Assembly (NCBI RefSeq): GCF_900142175.1
Contig: NZ_FQZX01000001.1
Span: 1,984,001-2,048,000, forward strand
DNA from: Maribacter aquivivus
GTDB lineage: Bacteria > Bacteroidota > Bacteroidia > Flavobacteriales > Flavobacteriaceae
Direction of reading: 5' to 3'
Length of the DNA: 64,000 nucleotides
Positions 28,878 through 38,616 of this stretch are shown here, piece after piece; the stretch's first letter is position 1; each line of letters begins with the position of its first letter. The translations under genes were made by a program, and so were the position numbers. The notes beneath the pieces are model-generated. The model had not been told where the DNA came from, did not search any database, and saw only the letters and a program-made list of their open reading frames with translations.

Positions 28878-31800
28878 ATGCAACAAGGCCATGCGCAAGA
28901 TGTAATTAATGGATCCGTAAGTGATGAACAAGGTACGCCGATACCAGGTGCAACCATTCTTATTGAAGGAACAACTAAAGGAGCTGTTGCCGATTTTGAT
29001 GGAATTTTTTCTATTAATTCAGCATCCGGAGATGTTTTAGTGATTTCATCAATTGGTTTTAAAACTAAAAAAGTAAGCGTAGGTGCAAGTAAGAATTTAA
29101 AAGTTGTACTTGTAGAAGACCTTGCTCTTTTAGACGAAGTTGTTGTTGTAGGTTACGGTACACAGAAGAAGAAAGAAGTAACTGGTGCTGTAGTACAGGT
29201 AAAGTCTGATATTATTAGTATAGCTCCTGTGTCTGATGTTAGTGAGTCTCTGCAAGGTCGGGTAGCAGGTGTAAATATACAGGCTGCAAGTGGACGCCCA
29301 GGTGAAGCTGCCAACATTCAGATAAGAGGTGTAGGATCTTTACTTGGTAGTTTAGAGCCATTGTATGTGGTAGATGGGGTTCCTTATGAATCTAACCCTA
29401 ACATTGCTCCTGATCAAGTAGAAACTATAGACATTTTAAAAGATGGTGCTGCAGCTTCTATTTATGGGGTAAGAGCTTCTAACGGGGTTATTTTAATTAC
29501 GACTAAATCAGGTAAAGAAGGGAAGTTAGATGTTAACTTTTCTACATACACGGGTATTCAGAATATAACTTCAGGAACACCTTTAATGAATACACAACAA
29601 CAATTGTTTGCTGATTTTTCTGTAGATAATGTTTTAAATGCTGGTAATCTTCCAGGATACTTTATTACCTCTCCAGAATTATTGGATTTTGACAGTGACT
29701 TTGTTGGAGATGTGCAAAATAATAATGCTCTATTTAGAAACTATGAATTGGGTATTAGTGGCGGTTCTAAAGATTTGAATTTAGGTTTCAGTACCAGTTA
29801 TAACGATCAAGAAGGTGTGCTGATCAAATCTGGTTTTGATAGATTGAGTTCTAGATTGACAGCTAATTTTACAAAAGGAAAATTTAAAGCATTTGCTACA
29901 GTTGCTTATACTGAAGAAAATAGAGAGCAAGAACCTTTTGCCTATTATGAATATAGTATAGGTCAAAACCCATGGCAGCTACCTCTAGGAGAGTTAGATA
30001 TTAGTGAAGATAATGTAGTAACAATACCAGTAGATAATACTATTTATTTTGGCTTTTTAGCAAAACAACTATTGAATATTGATGATAGAAAAACAACTTC
30101 TACGAATGTTGCTTTCAATATGCAGTATGAATTAGCAAAAGGGTTGACTTACAAGTTAAGTTTAAGTAATAATAAATTTGACTATAATCGAAAATTCTTT
30201 AGACCTACATTTTTAATTTATGGTAGAGATGGCGTATTAAATGCAACGGCTTCTACGCTTGAGGCACAACTTCAAAAAGATTTTACTATGTCTACTAGAA
30301 GGGTGCTTGAAAATATGATAAACTATGATGTAAAATTCGGTGGTCATAAAGTAAACACAACCTTGGTATCTTCTTATGAAGATTATTCGTCAGAACAACT
30401 TACCATAGGTGGTATTGGTTTCCCAACAAATAGTACACAAGAAATTGGGCAAGCTTTTTCTGCAACTACACCAACTAGTTTCGTAAATAATTATTCACTT
30501 TCTGGTTTGCTAGGTAGAGTTCAATATAGTTATGATGAACGCTACCTATTGTCAGCAAGTATTCGTAGAGATGGTTCTTCTAAATTCGGACCGGATAATA
30601 GATATGGTACTTTTGGAGGTGTTTCTATAGGATGGAATATTGCCGAAGAAAATTTCTTTAAAAATTCATTTTTGGGTGATGCGGTCAATAGCTTAAAGTT
30701 TAGAGCTAGTTATGCAGAATTGGGTAACCAAGATGTTCAGCCTTATGCAGCATCTACTCAAATAGAAACTGGTGTAAATTATTTATTCGGACCTAATGAA
30801 GCTATAGCTTCAGGATTGATCCAAAGAAGAAATGCAAATCCTGATTTGAAATGGGAAACGAGTGTTTCTAAAAACATTGGGTTTGATTTAGCTATGTTTC
30901 AAAATAGATTGACCTTGACTGCTGATTTTTATAGCAATGATAAGCAAGATATGTTGTTGCCGTTTCAAACACCGCCTTCTTTAGGTACATCTGCGCCGGG
31001 TGCAGAAACCGTGTATAACCCAATATTTATCAATGCTGGTAAAATGACCAATGAAGGTATTGAAATAGCATTAGGGTTTAAAAGTGAATTAAAAAACGGA
31101 CTAAAATATAATATCTCTTCTACGTTCACGAAAAATACCAATGAGATCATAGATCTAAACGGAATAGAGCGTGGTTACTCTAATGGTAGACCAACATTTT
31201 CTTTAGGTAATAGTATAGATGAAACTACATTTTTTGCCGTAGGTCATGAAGCAGGAGCATTCTTTTTGCTAAGAAATGAAGGTGTTATTAAAACTGATGC
31301 TGAATTAGCAGAATACCAGCAAATAAATCCATCTGCAGCAAAAGGCGATATGCGTTATGCTGATGTAAATGGCGATAATGCAATTGATGATAATGATCGT
31401 GTTTATGCTGGTTCTGGTCAAGCAGAATGGGAAGCGGGTTTAAATGTTGATTTAAACTATAAAAACTTTGATCTATCGGTTCAGACTTACATGTCGTACG
31501 GTGCCGAGTTATTTAACGGTGCACGATTTTTTGCCTACACTCAAGGTAGACACTTAGATCAATATTATCAATGGTCTCCACAAAACCCTACTTCTGATAT
31601 TCCTAGTTATAGAAATAGTGAGGCTACAGAAAGCATCAGAGCAAGATCAGATTATTGGATAGAAGATGGTACTTATTTAAGAATTCGAAATATTACTTTG
31701 GGTTATTCTTTACCTCAAGATTTATTAGATAAAACCAAAATTGGTAGCATAAGATTATATGTAACAGGATTTAACCCTTTTACAGTGACTAATTATACCG

Positions 31801-31907
31801 GTTATGATCCAGAAGTTGGTGGTAACGGTATAAGCACAAGAGGTGTTGATAGGGGTAATTATCCTGTAGCTAGAAGATTTGTTCTAGGGGCTAAAGTTAA
31901 ATTTTAA
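28878..31907 (+). CDS. SusC-type TonB-dependent outer-membrane transporter (signal peptide broken)
   Basis: This is the 1009-residue body of a SusC-family importer. It has a CarboxypepD_reg-like domain (about 10-85), the DEVVVVGYGTQKKKEVTGAV TonB-box/plug entry (about 88-107), the plug domain (to about 215) and a 22-strand-type barrel ending in a C-terminal aromatic (VKF). With SusD it would take up galactan oligosaccharides across the outer membrane. The usual start at 28812 is in frame but separated by a TAG codon. The only uninterrupted start is ATG 28878, which lacks a signal peptide. The barrel itself is intact, so this is a recent mutation, a sequencing error or a suppressed stop. It precedes susD by 18 bp. 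Confidence 0.9.
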   Translation: MQQGHAQDVINGSVSDEQGTPIPGATILIEGTTKGAVADFDGIFSINSASGDVLVISSIGFKTKKVSVGASKNLKVVLVEDLALLDEVVVVGYGTQKKKEVTGAVVQVKSDIISIAPVSDVSESLQGRVAGVNIQAASGRPGEAANIQIRGVGSLLGSLEPLYVVDGVPYESNPNIAPDQVETIDILKDGAAASIYGVRASNGVILITTKSGKEGKLDVNFSTYTGIQNITSGTPLMNTQQQLFADFSVDNVLNAGNLPGYFITSPELLDFDSDFVGDVQNNNALFRNYELGISGGSKDLNLGFSTSYNDQEGVLIKSGFDRLSSRLTANFTKGKFKAFATVAYTEENREQEPFAYYEYSIGQNPWQLPLGELDISEDNVVTIPVDNTIYFGFLAKQLLNIDDRKTTSTNVAFNMQYELAKGLTYKLSLSNNKFDYNRKFFRPTFLIYGRDGVLNATASTLEAQLQKDFTMSTRRVLENMINYDVKFGGHKVNTTLVSSYEDYSSEQLTIGGIGFPTNSTQEIGQAFSATTPTSFVNNYSLSGLLGRVQYSYDERYLLSASIRRDGSSKFGPDNRYGTFGGVSIGWNIAEENFFKNSFLGDAVNSLKFRASYAELGNQDVQPYAASTQIETGVNYLFGPNEAIASGLIQRRNANPDLKWETSVSKNIGFDLAMFQNRLTLTADFYSNDKQDMLLPFQTPPSLGTSAPGAETVYNPIFINAGKMTNEGIEIALGFKSELKNGLKYNISSTFTKNTNEIIDLNGIERGYSNGRPTFSLGNSIDETTFFAVGHEAGAFFLLRNEGVIKTDAELAEYQQINPSAAKGDMRYADVNGDNAIDDNDRVYAGSGQAEWEAGLNVDLNYKNFDLSVQTYMSYGAELFNGARFFAYTQGRHLDQYYQWSPQNPTSDIPSYRNSEATESIRARSDYWIEDGTYLRIRNITLGYSLPQDLLDKTKIGSIRLYVTGFNPFTVTNYTGYDPEVGGNGISTRGVDRGNYPVARRFVLGAKVKF

Positions 31908-31925
31908 TAACTAATTAAGAAAAAA

Positions 31926-33665
31926 ATGATACAAGTTATATTAAAACACAAAGTGTGGTCCATTGCAATAGTGGCATGCTGTATATTATCTCTAGCTAGT
32001 TGTTCAGAGGATGAATTTTTAACAGTAGATAACCCAAACTCTATTACAGATGCAACGTTTTGGAATACACCAACTCAGTTCAATACTGCCTTAACGACAG
32101 TTTATGGCGCAATGCAGTTTCAAGCAGTAAGTGGTTCTGGATTGTCACAAGAAATAATTAGGGCTGATATTGCAGATACCTATTCTTTTTTTGGAAGATG
32201 GAACATTTTTAGACAACTGAGCTATACAGATAATAGTGAGCAAATAGTAAATAAGTGGAATCAATTATATATTGGCATTTTTAGAGCTAATCAGATAATA
32301 AATAATATAGAACTTGCCGATGAAACTGTTTTTGCAACAGGGGAAAAAGAAGCTATTATAGGTCAAGCAAGATTATTAAGGGCTTTCTTTTATTTTCAAT
32401 TGGTTCATACTTATGGTAAAGCGGTAATACGTACAGAGGTTTCTACAACAGAATTGAGTAAAGCACTTAGTTCAATTGAAGAAGTTACACAGCAAGTAAT
32501 ACTTCCAGATTTAAATTATGCAAAAGATAACCTGCCATTAGCTTGGGACGATAGTTCAGATTTAGGCAGAGTAACATCTGGTACAGCAACATCTTTAAGA
32601 GGCAAAGTTTATTTGTTTGCTGAAAACTGGCAACTTGCTGCCGATGACTTTAAAGAAGTTATAGATTCTGGTGTATATGCGTTGGTTCCAAATTCTTTAG
32701 ACAATTTTACAGATCAGAACGAATATAATTCTGAATCAATTTTAGAAGTAGCGTACAGTTCTACAGCTAATCCTGGCGCAAATGGAAATAACGTAGATGA
32801 TACTCCTGGTAATTCAGGTGCTGAAGCTAGTGCTGTCTCTAGTAATTATGCTTCTATTGGTGGCTTTGGCGGATTTAATACCGTAGTAGCAAATTTGTAT
32901 CTACATGAATTATTTACGAATGATGAAATAGATCCTAGTAATCCAGTCAATGCAGGCGGTAATTTACATTCTCAACGTTTAACGGCATCTATTTGCCCAA
33001 AAGACTTTGAAGGGACCTATTATGGTGTAGATAATACAGATACAAACGTACATTCATATAGAGGACTAGGCTTAACAGCTTTGGTGAAAAAGCATACAAA
33101 TTGGTTTCAAGGTACAGCTGAAATAGCTTTAAATAGAAGTGGAATTAATTTTAGGCATATTCGTTTGGCAGATGTTTACTTAATGTATGCAGAGGCGGTT
33201 TTAAATGCAAGCGGAGATGTAGATGAAGCTATTAAGTACATTGACATGGTTCGTTCAAGAGCTGGTGTTATAACAATACAACAGTACCTAGCTGATAACG
33301 GAAATACTTTTCCGCAATTACACATTAGTAAGCAAAGGTATGGTAGCCAGCCATTTGTTAATGCAACAGCTGATAATTTAATGACACACCTTCAGATGGT
33401 AGAAAGACCACTTGAACTTTGTTTTGAAGGGCAAAGATGGGCTGATTTAGTTCGCTGGGGTATCGTTGATGATGTGTTTGCAACAATGGCCAACGACTTA
33501 AACTGGAGAAATGATAATTTAGAGTCTATCACAGGACAAGCACCTCTTTTTATTGAAGGATCAATCAATTTACTTTCGTTAGGCGGTATAGATAGATATA
33601 GTTCAAGTCAACATGATTATCTCCCTATTCCTGCAGGAGAAGTACAAAGTAATAATGATTTATAA
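31926..33665 (+). CDS. SusD-family surface glycan-binding lipoprotein
   Basis: This 579-residue SusD/RagB lipoprotein has a lipobox (LASC, Cys26), followed by the FLTVDNPNSIT region typical of mature SusD N-termini. TPR-like helices include the G-Q-A-R-L-L-R-A-F-F-Y-F-Q motif (about 140-155), and the C-terminal ERPLELCFEGQRWADLVRWG matches the RagB signature. It caps the SusC barrel and binds the glycan at the cell surface. It is in an operon with susC (18 bp) and the next lipoprotein (10 bp). Confidence 0.95.
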   Translation: MIQVILKHKVWSIAIVACCILSLASCSEDEFLTVDNPNSITDATFWNTPTQFNTALTTVYGAMQFQAVSGSGLSQEIIRADIADTYSFFGRWNIFRQLSYTDNSEQIVNKWNQLYIGIFRANQIINNIELADETVFATGEKEAIIGQARLLRAFFYFQLVHTYGKAVIRTEVSTTELSKALSSIEEVTQQVILPDLNYAKDNLPLAWDDSSDLGRVTSGTATSLRGKVYLFAENWQLAADDFKEVIDSGVYALVPNSLDNFTDQNEYNSESILEVAYSSTANPGANGNNVDDTPGNSGAEASAVSSNYASIGGFGGFNTVVANLYLHELFTNDEIDPSNPVNAGGNLHSQRLTASICPKDFEGTYYGVDNTDTNVHSYRGLGLTALVKKHTNWFQGTAEIALNRSGINFRHIRLADVYLMYAEAVLNASGDVDEAIKYIDMVRSRAGVITIQQYLADNGNTFPQLHISKQRYGSQPFVNATADNLMTHLQMVERPLELCFEGQRWADLVRWGIVDDVFATMANDLNWRNDNLESITGQAPLFIEGSINLLSLGGIDRYSSSQHDYLPIPAGEVQSNNDL

Positions 33666-33675
33666 TATTTAAGAT

Positions 33676-35238
33676 ATGAAAACAAAATTTAAAATATTAA
33701 CAGCGTTTGTAGCGGTTCTATCAGGTCTGTATTCTTGTGAAGATATTTACGATGATATAGAGCTAAATGAAGCTAATAGTAGAATTATTGCTACATCTCA
33801 AATGAATTTTACCAATACAATAAGAATTGGTAATAGCATTACTTTAGGAGATTTATCTTCTGGAGTAGCGTCACGATTATGGACTTTACCTACTGGTGTC
33901 GCAGATATTGTTGGGTCTGATAATGACGAAACATCCACAGAGCAAAATGTTAAGGCAATTTTTAATGTTGAAGGTGAGCACGATGTGTTTTTAACCCAGG
34001 TGTTTAAAGGCGAAGCGTATGATTTGGCAGGAAATATAATTGGCAAAGAAATAGATACCACTATTGTTGTTACAGTACTTCCTCAAATAAAAACCGTCCT
34101 TAAAGCATTCAAATTAAACGAGGATGGATCACAGGGAGATGAATTAAGTCTTACAAGTGGAGCAAATAATGAAGTTACTGCAGGTAAGGCGGTTCGTTTT
34201 ATAGTAGACGAATCAACTCAAGGTAGTCCTGATAGTTTTGTGTGGACTGCAGAAGGCGGTACAAGAGTTAGCCTATCTGAAGACAAGAGAATTTACGATG
34301 TGCGTTATAAAAAAACGGGTTCCTTTGGCTTAGAGCTTATATCTTCATTGGCAAGACCAGTTGGGGAAGAAATCATCACGCTAACAAGTTTAATTAATGT
34401 AATACCTTCTACTGAGCCAGTTCAGTTGGATGGAATAGAGGCAGTAGGGACTAGTATATTCTTGAATTTTAGTAGAGATATGGATGAAACTACAGGTGTT
34501 CCTTCAGATTTTGTTGTATCGATCGATAATGGTGGAATATCTAATCCAGCAATCACTTCGATTACGGTAAATCCTGATACGGCAAACTTTGTAGAGTTAA
34601 AGTTAGATATACCTCAGTTTTATTCTGATGATATGATTAGTCTTTCTTACACAAAAGGAAGTTTGTCAACTTTAGATGGGGTTATAGCTGATTCATTTAC
34701 GGATGAAGAAGCAGTACTAATCGAACAAAATCTTTTAATTGGAACTAGCTATGATTATAGTATGGAGACTGGCGGTGCTGATTGGAAAGATGTTGGATGG
34801 GGTGGCGTTTGGGGTCAGTTTACAGCAGTGGTTAACGACGCAAGAGCTAAAACGGGTACAATGGCTGCTCAAGCTGCAATAGAAGCAAACGGTGGTATGA
34901 TATACGCTTATAAACCAGAGGCTATTGATAATGCTAAGTTTACTTTTGAGGCAGGTAAAAATTATAAACTAGGAGCTTGGGTTTATATAACAACTCCGGT
35001 GACAGGTACAGCAGATCTTAGATTTTATGTAGTTCCTCCTTTTAAAGAAGTTTTTATAGCAGAACTTAATGCATCAACACCTCTAGACAAATGGGTTTAC
35101 ATTAGTTCTGATGAATTTAACTTCTTAAGTGATACAACCAGTGAAATCTTAATTAGAGGTAATAATCAAAATAATGGTGCAGAGTTACTATTTACTATTG
35201 ATGATATTACAATTACTGAAGTTGTAAATAAACCTTAA
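33676..35238 (+). CDS. Surface glycan-binding lipoprotein (SGBP-like)
   Basis: This 520-residue lipoprotein (lipobox LYSC, Cys21) sits in the position downstream of susD where loci of this kind encode a second surface glycan-binding protein. It has PKD/Ig-like beta domains (about 45-130, 140-235 and 245-345). The C-terminal jelly-roll region (about 350-515) has aromatic residues (WKDVGWGGVWGQF) and resembles CBM4/16-type carbohydrate-binding modules. No catalytic motif is visible. The function is assigned by position and architecture rather than by a recognised family, and the ligand is inferred to be agar/porphyran. Confidence 0.75.
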   Translation: MKTKFKILTAFVAVLSGLYSCEDIYDDIELNEANSRIIATSQMNFTNTIRIGNSITLGDLSSGVASRLWTLPTGVADIVGSDNDETSTEQNVKAIFNVEGEHDVFLTQVFKGEAYDLAGNIIGKEIDTTIVVTVLPQIKTVLKAFKLNEDGSQGDELSLTSGANNEVTAGKAVRFIVDESTQGSPDSFVWTAEGGTRVSLSEDKRIYDVRYKKTGSFGLELISSLARPVGEEIITLTSLINVIPSTEPVQLDGIEAVGTSIFLNFSRDMDETTGVPSDFVVSIDNGGISNPAITSITVNPDTANFVELKLDIPQFYSDDMISLSYTKGSLSTLDGVIADSFTDEEAVLIEQNLLIGTSYDYSMETGGADWKDVGWGGVWGQFTAVVNDARAKTGTMAAQAAIEANGGMIYAYKPEAIDNAKFTFEAGKNYKLGAWVYITTPVTGTADLRFYVVPPFKEVFIAELNASTPLDKWVYISSDEFNFLSDTTSEILIRGNNQNNGAELLFTIDDITITEVVNKP

Positions 35239-35292
35239 CTGTGCTTAATGAAAGGTAAATAAGGAAAAGTTGTTGAGTTAGTAATTTGTTAG

Positions 35293-35330
35293 AAAAGGGG
35301 GGAAGCATAGCACTGTTTTCCCTCTTTTAA
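35293..35330 (+). terminator. Terminator of the susCD-SGBP operon
   Basis: AAAAGGGGGGAA pairs with TTTTCCCTCTTTT across an 11-nt loop (two G-T wobble pairs), followed by AATTTTT. It lies about 55 bp after the SGBP stop. Confidence 0.65.
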
Positions 35331-35508
35331 TTTTTATCAAATAGCAACAGTTGAGTCTCATATTCATGCTGTAAAAATTATAACGACATTTTACGTAACG
35401 AAGATTATTATGTTTCAATTTAATTAAATGCAAGATGATATTGAATATGCCTTAAATAGCATGATGAATTTTTAAAAATCTTAAATAATTATTTACAAAA
35501 TTAAAAAT

Positions 35509-36453
35509 ATGAAGAAAGCCCTTGTCTTAATAGTATTATTTGAAAGCTTGTTTCTAGGTAGTTGTTCTAGTCAAAATATTGATTCTATAAAAGAGGAACC
35601 CATTTCGAAGGAAATTATAGATGAAGAAATCGTTGATAAAGAAGAAGGTGAGAATGATGTATCCTTTTTGCCTGGTCCGAAGGTGGAAGGTACGGTATGG
35701 ACTATTCAACCTGATGTTTCCAGTGAGTTTAATTACGAAAACGGGAAATCTTCAACTGATTTTTTGAACAATTGGAACGATAGTTTTTTCAACGGATGGA
35801 CTGGACCAGGAATAACTAGATATACCCCTGAACAATCTTCTATAGATGCTGGTGAGCTTGTTTTTAAAGCTAATATTGTTGATGGTAAAATATTGACTGG
35901 TTGCATTACTTCTAAAGCAAAAACAACATATCCCATGTATATGGAGGTTAGAGTAAAGCTCAGTGAGTCTGTGCTATCATCTGCCGTATGGATGCTAAGT
36001 GATGATTCTACGGAAGAGATTGATAATTTAGAGGCATTCGGAGCAAAAAGTAACGACTATTTTTCAAGGCGATTACATTTGAGTCATCATGTTTTTATTC
36101 GAGAACCATTTCAAGATTATCAACCAACTGGTCAGGAAACTTGGTATGCTGATGGTAATGGAACAATATGGTCAGAAGATTATCATAACTACGGTGTTCT
36201 TTGGGAAGATCCTTGGAGTTTGTCGTATTATGTAGATGGTGAATTAGTTCGCACAACTCCAGTTGACGAAATAGATCCTGAAAACTATACTAGCGGTAAT
36301 GGTTTAACAAAACCAATGCATCTAATTATTAGTGCTGCTGCCCAATCTTGGAGAACAACTCAAGGCATAGATTTTTTAAATGACCCAACGGTCACAAATG
36401 AGGAAAACACAATGATGCATGTAGATTGGATACGGGTGTATAAACCAGAATAA
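35509..36453 (+). CDS. GH16 beta-agarase-like lipoprotein
   Basis: This 314-residue GH16 enzyme has a lipobox (LGSC, Cys19) and an acidic linker (about 25-55) before the catalytic domain, so it is probably displayed on the cell surface. The catalytic strand is EEIDNLE: nucleophile Glu170, Asp172 and acid/base Glu175. The stretches ETWYADGNGTIWSEDYHNYG and the final MMHVDWIRVYKP agree with the beta-agarase branch of GH16, which cuts beta-1,4 bonds of agarose. It follows the susCD-SGBP operon after a 270-bp gap with a terminator, so it may have its own promoter. Porphyranase is the main alternative. Confidence 0.85.
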   Translation: MKKALVLIVLFESLFLGSCSSQNIDSIKEEPISKEIIDEEIVDKEEGENDVSFLPGPKVEGTVWTIQPDVSSEFNYENGKSSTDFLNNWNDSFFNGWTGPGITRYTPEQSSIDAGELVFKANIVDGKILTGCITSKAKTTYPMYMEVRVKLSESVLSSAVWMLSDDSTEEIDNLEAFGAKSNDYFSRRLHLSHHVFIREPFQDYQPTGQETWYADGNGTIWSEDYHNYGVLWEDPWSLSYYVDGELVRTTPVDEIDPENYTSGNGLTKPMHLIISAAAQSWRTTQGIDFLNDPTVTNEENTMMHVDWIRVYKPE

Positions 36454-36455
36454 AT

Positions 36456-36497
36456 AAAAAACAGAAGCCAGATCTTAAGATCTGGCTTCTGTTTTTT
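36456..36497. terminator. 42-bp perfect palindromic bidirectional terminator
   Basis: A fully palindromic sequence (CAGAAGCCAGATCTTA and its complement, flanked by A5 and T6) lies between the convergent GH16 and permease genes. It should terminate both transcripts. It shares the core CAGAAGCCAGATCT with the terminator at 23686. Confidence 0.9.
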
Positions 36498-36517
36498 ATA
36501 CCTTACTTTTTAGTAGT

Positions 36518-37531
36518 CTAAGAAAGACTATTGCTATAGGCAACAATGATAATCCCTATAACCATAAAGCTTAAGCCCATGTACAAGAACTTACGAGCCT
36601 TTGGTGAAGCGTTGACCCATTCTTTAGTAATAATACCACTTATTATAGCCGTTACTACACAAGCTGTATTAAATATGGCGTACCCTACCGTATTACCTGA
36701 TGCACCCAATTTGTATGCTGCAAAAGCAAATAGGGCAGACGCAGCATAATGAAAGAATGCCATAACTAATATTAGTATAAAGTTTTTGCCGAATGCAGGT
36801 GTTTTAAAATCTCCCCATGCCTTTTTAGTGCTTAATTGCCAAAGAAAATAAGCGGTCATTACTATACCGCCACTAATAAAAATTGGAAACATTACAGCCA
36901 CGGCGGTGATCCATTCTGCATTCCCGGCAGCTTGGCTAGCTTCGTGTAGATAAGGTCTACCGGCTGCATTTGCATAACTAAAGCCAGTTGCAAGTAGGCC
37001 GCCAATAACTGCGATTAAAATACCTGTTGCCATCGAGCCTTTTTGTTCGCTGTTCTCATCATTTGCCTTTTCAACTTTTTCACGAATAAAACCAGCTTTA
37101 CCGTTCGCAAAAATTCCTATTAATACAACGAACAATCCTAGTAGAATGGTTGTTAATTTGTTTGTAGGTGGTAAGCCATCTTCAATAAATGGTAATACCG
37201 ATCCCACTAAAATAATAGTACCTATAAAAAGTGAAAAACCTAATGATAGACCAATATGGTTTATCGCCTTACTCCACATCATAACCCCAACGCCCCAAAG
37301 AAAACTGGTAAGCCCCATTTTAATCCAAATATCTGTTGGCATATTGCCGAAAATATCTGCAAAGCCATTGATTAAGGTAACCGATGCTATAATGGGTACA
37401 ACGAACATGGTTAATAAAAAGAATAAACTCCAGGTATTTTCGTACTTAAAATCTTTCGTAAATTTTTCGGGTAGGGCATAAAGCCCCAACATTAGTCCGG
37501 CAAAAATAGCCAGTAAAACTCCTTCTGTCAT
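36518..37531 (-). CDS. RhaT-like sugar permease
   Basis: This 337-residue integral membrane protein has about ten hydrophobic helices and belongs to the L-rhamnose/proton symporter (RhaT) type of the drug/metabolite transporter superfamily. It has the AGLMLGLYALP start and glycine-rich helices. It is the last gene of the operon for 3,6-anhydro-L-galactose, so import of that sugar (or of galactose) across the inner membrane is inferred; the substrate is not visible from the sequence. Confidence 0.8.
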   Translation of the reverse strand: MTEGVLLAIFAGLMLGLYALPEKFTKDFKYENTWSLFFLLTMFVVPIIASVTLINGFADIFGNMPTDIWIKMGLTSFLWGVGVMMWSKAINHIGLSLGFSLFIGTIILVGSVLPFIEDGLPPTNKLTTILLGLFVVLIGIFANGKAGFIREKVEKANDENSEQKGSMATGILIAVIGGLLATGFSYANAAGRPYLHEASQAAGNAEWITAVAVMFPIFISGGIVMTAYFLWQLSTKKAWGDFKTPAFGKNFILILVMAFFHYAASALFAFAAYKLGASGNTVGYAIFNTACVVTAIISGIITKEWVNASPKARKFLYMGLSFMVIGIIIVAYSNSLS

Positions 37532-37563
37532 AATTGGTTGTTTTGTGAGTTGATTAGTTGATG

Positions 37564-38607
37564 TTAAAATGAAAATTTAAACACGGTCTCGCTTTTAAAA
37601 TTTTCACCTGCTTTTGTAATCGATTTGGGTGAACCTTCAATGTTTGGACCGTTAGGGTATCTATGTGTTTCACAGCAAAATCCTTTGTATTTTCCGTATT
37701 GAATTCCATTTTCCCTTTTTAAATCATCTGAGGTGTATTTACCAGTATACAACAGCATACACGGTTCTGTAGAAAAGACATCTAAACGTATTTGTTCTTT
37801 TTCACTAGAAATAGAAGCAACTTGATTTAAATCTGCTTTTTCATTATCGAAAACATAAAAATGTTCAAACCCGTCATTTATGGCTTCATGAACATCTCCA
37901 ATTCGTTTTGAAACTCTTAAATCGTCAGCCTGATTTTCAATATTGACGATTTTTCCAGTAGCAGCTCCAGTATCATCAAGCTCCAAACGTTTATTGGTAT
38001 GTACTTGAGCCTTATGGTTTTCTATAGTTTCAGAAAATCCCTCTAAATTAAAATAGGTATGGTTTGTAATGGATAGGGGAGTATCTGCATCGGTCGTTGC
38101 ATTATAGTCCATTTTTAACTCATTATCATCTGTCAAAGTAAAAGACACATTTACCTGTACATTACCAGGAAATCCCTCTTCCATATCTTTACTTAATAAA
38201 GACATTTTAATGGTTGACTGATCATTGTCTTCAAAAGTGGTATCCCATATTCTTTTGTCAAAACCAACAACGCCACCATGTAAATTATTTGGTCCACAAT
38301 TACTTGCCAAATCATATGTTTTACCATTTAGGCTGAATTTAGCATCTTTAATTTGAGAACAATACCTGCCCACTGTTGAACCAAAATAAGGTGAATTTGC
38401 TTTATAGTCATCAGAAAAATAACCTTCTATCGTATCAAAACCACAAGCAATTTCTTTCAATTTTCCATTGGAATCAGGAATCTGTATCGATGTAATAGTA
38501 GCACCGTAGTTAGTAATTTTTACCACCATACCGTTGGCGTTTTTCAAGGTATATAAATCTACTTTTTCTCCTGCTAAATTTCCGAAATCATTTTTTATGG
38601 GTTTCAT
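37564..38607 (-). CDS. galM: Aldose 1-epimerase (galactose mutarotase)
   Basis: This 347-residue cytoplasmic GalM has the substrate-binding GSTVGRYCSQI and NHTYFNLEG motifs (His as general acid) and the C-terminal GFCCETHRYPNGPN with the catalytic Glu. It interconverts alpha- and beta-D-galactose ahead of galactokinase (galK lies at 46875). It lies 9 bp after the cycloisomerase gene, which places D-galactose and anhydro-L-galactose use in one transcript. Confidence 0.92.
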   Translation of the reverse strand: MKPIKNDFGNLAGEKVDLYTLKNANGMVVKITNYGATITSIQIPDSNGKLKEIACGFDTIEGYFSDDYKANSPYFGSTVGRYCSQIKDAKFSLNGKTYDLASNCGPNNLHGGVVGFDKRIWDTTFEDNDQSTIKMSLLSKDMEEGFPGNVQVNVSFTLTDDNELKMDYNATTDADTPLSITNHTYFNLEGFSETIENHKAQVHTNKRLELDDTGAATGKIVNIENQADDLRVSKRIGDVHEAINDGFEHFYVFDNEKADLNQVASISSEKEQIRLDVFSTEPCMLLYTGKYTSDDLKRENGIQYGKYKGFCCETHRYPNGPNIEGSPKSITKAGENFKSETVFKFSF

Positions 38608-38616
38608 ACGTTTTTT

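Noticed and set aside
35271..35278. Single TGTTGAGT upstream of the GH16 agarase
   Set aside because: There is only one half-site without a spaced partner, and it lies in the 3' region of the previous operon.
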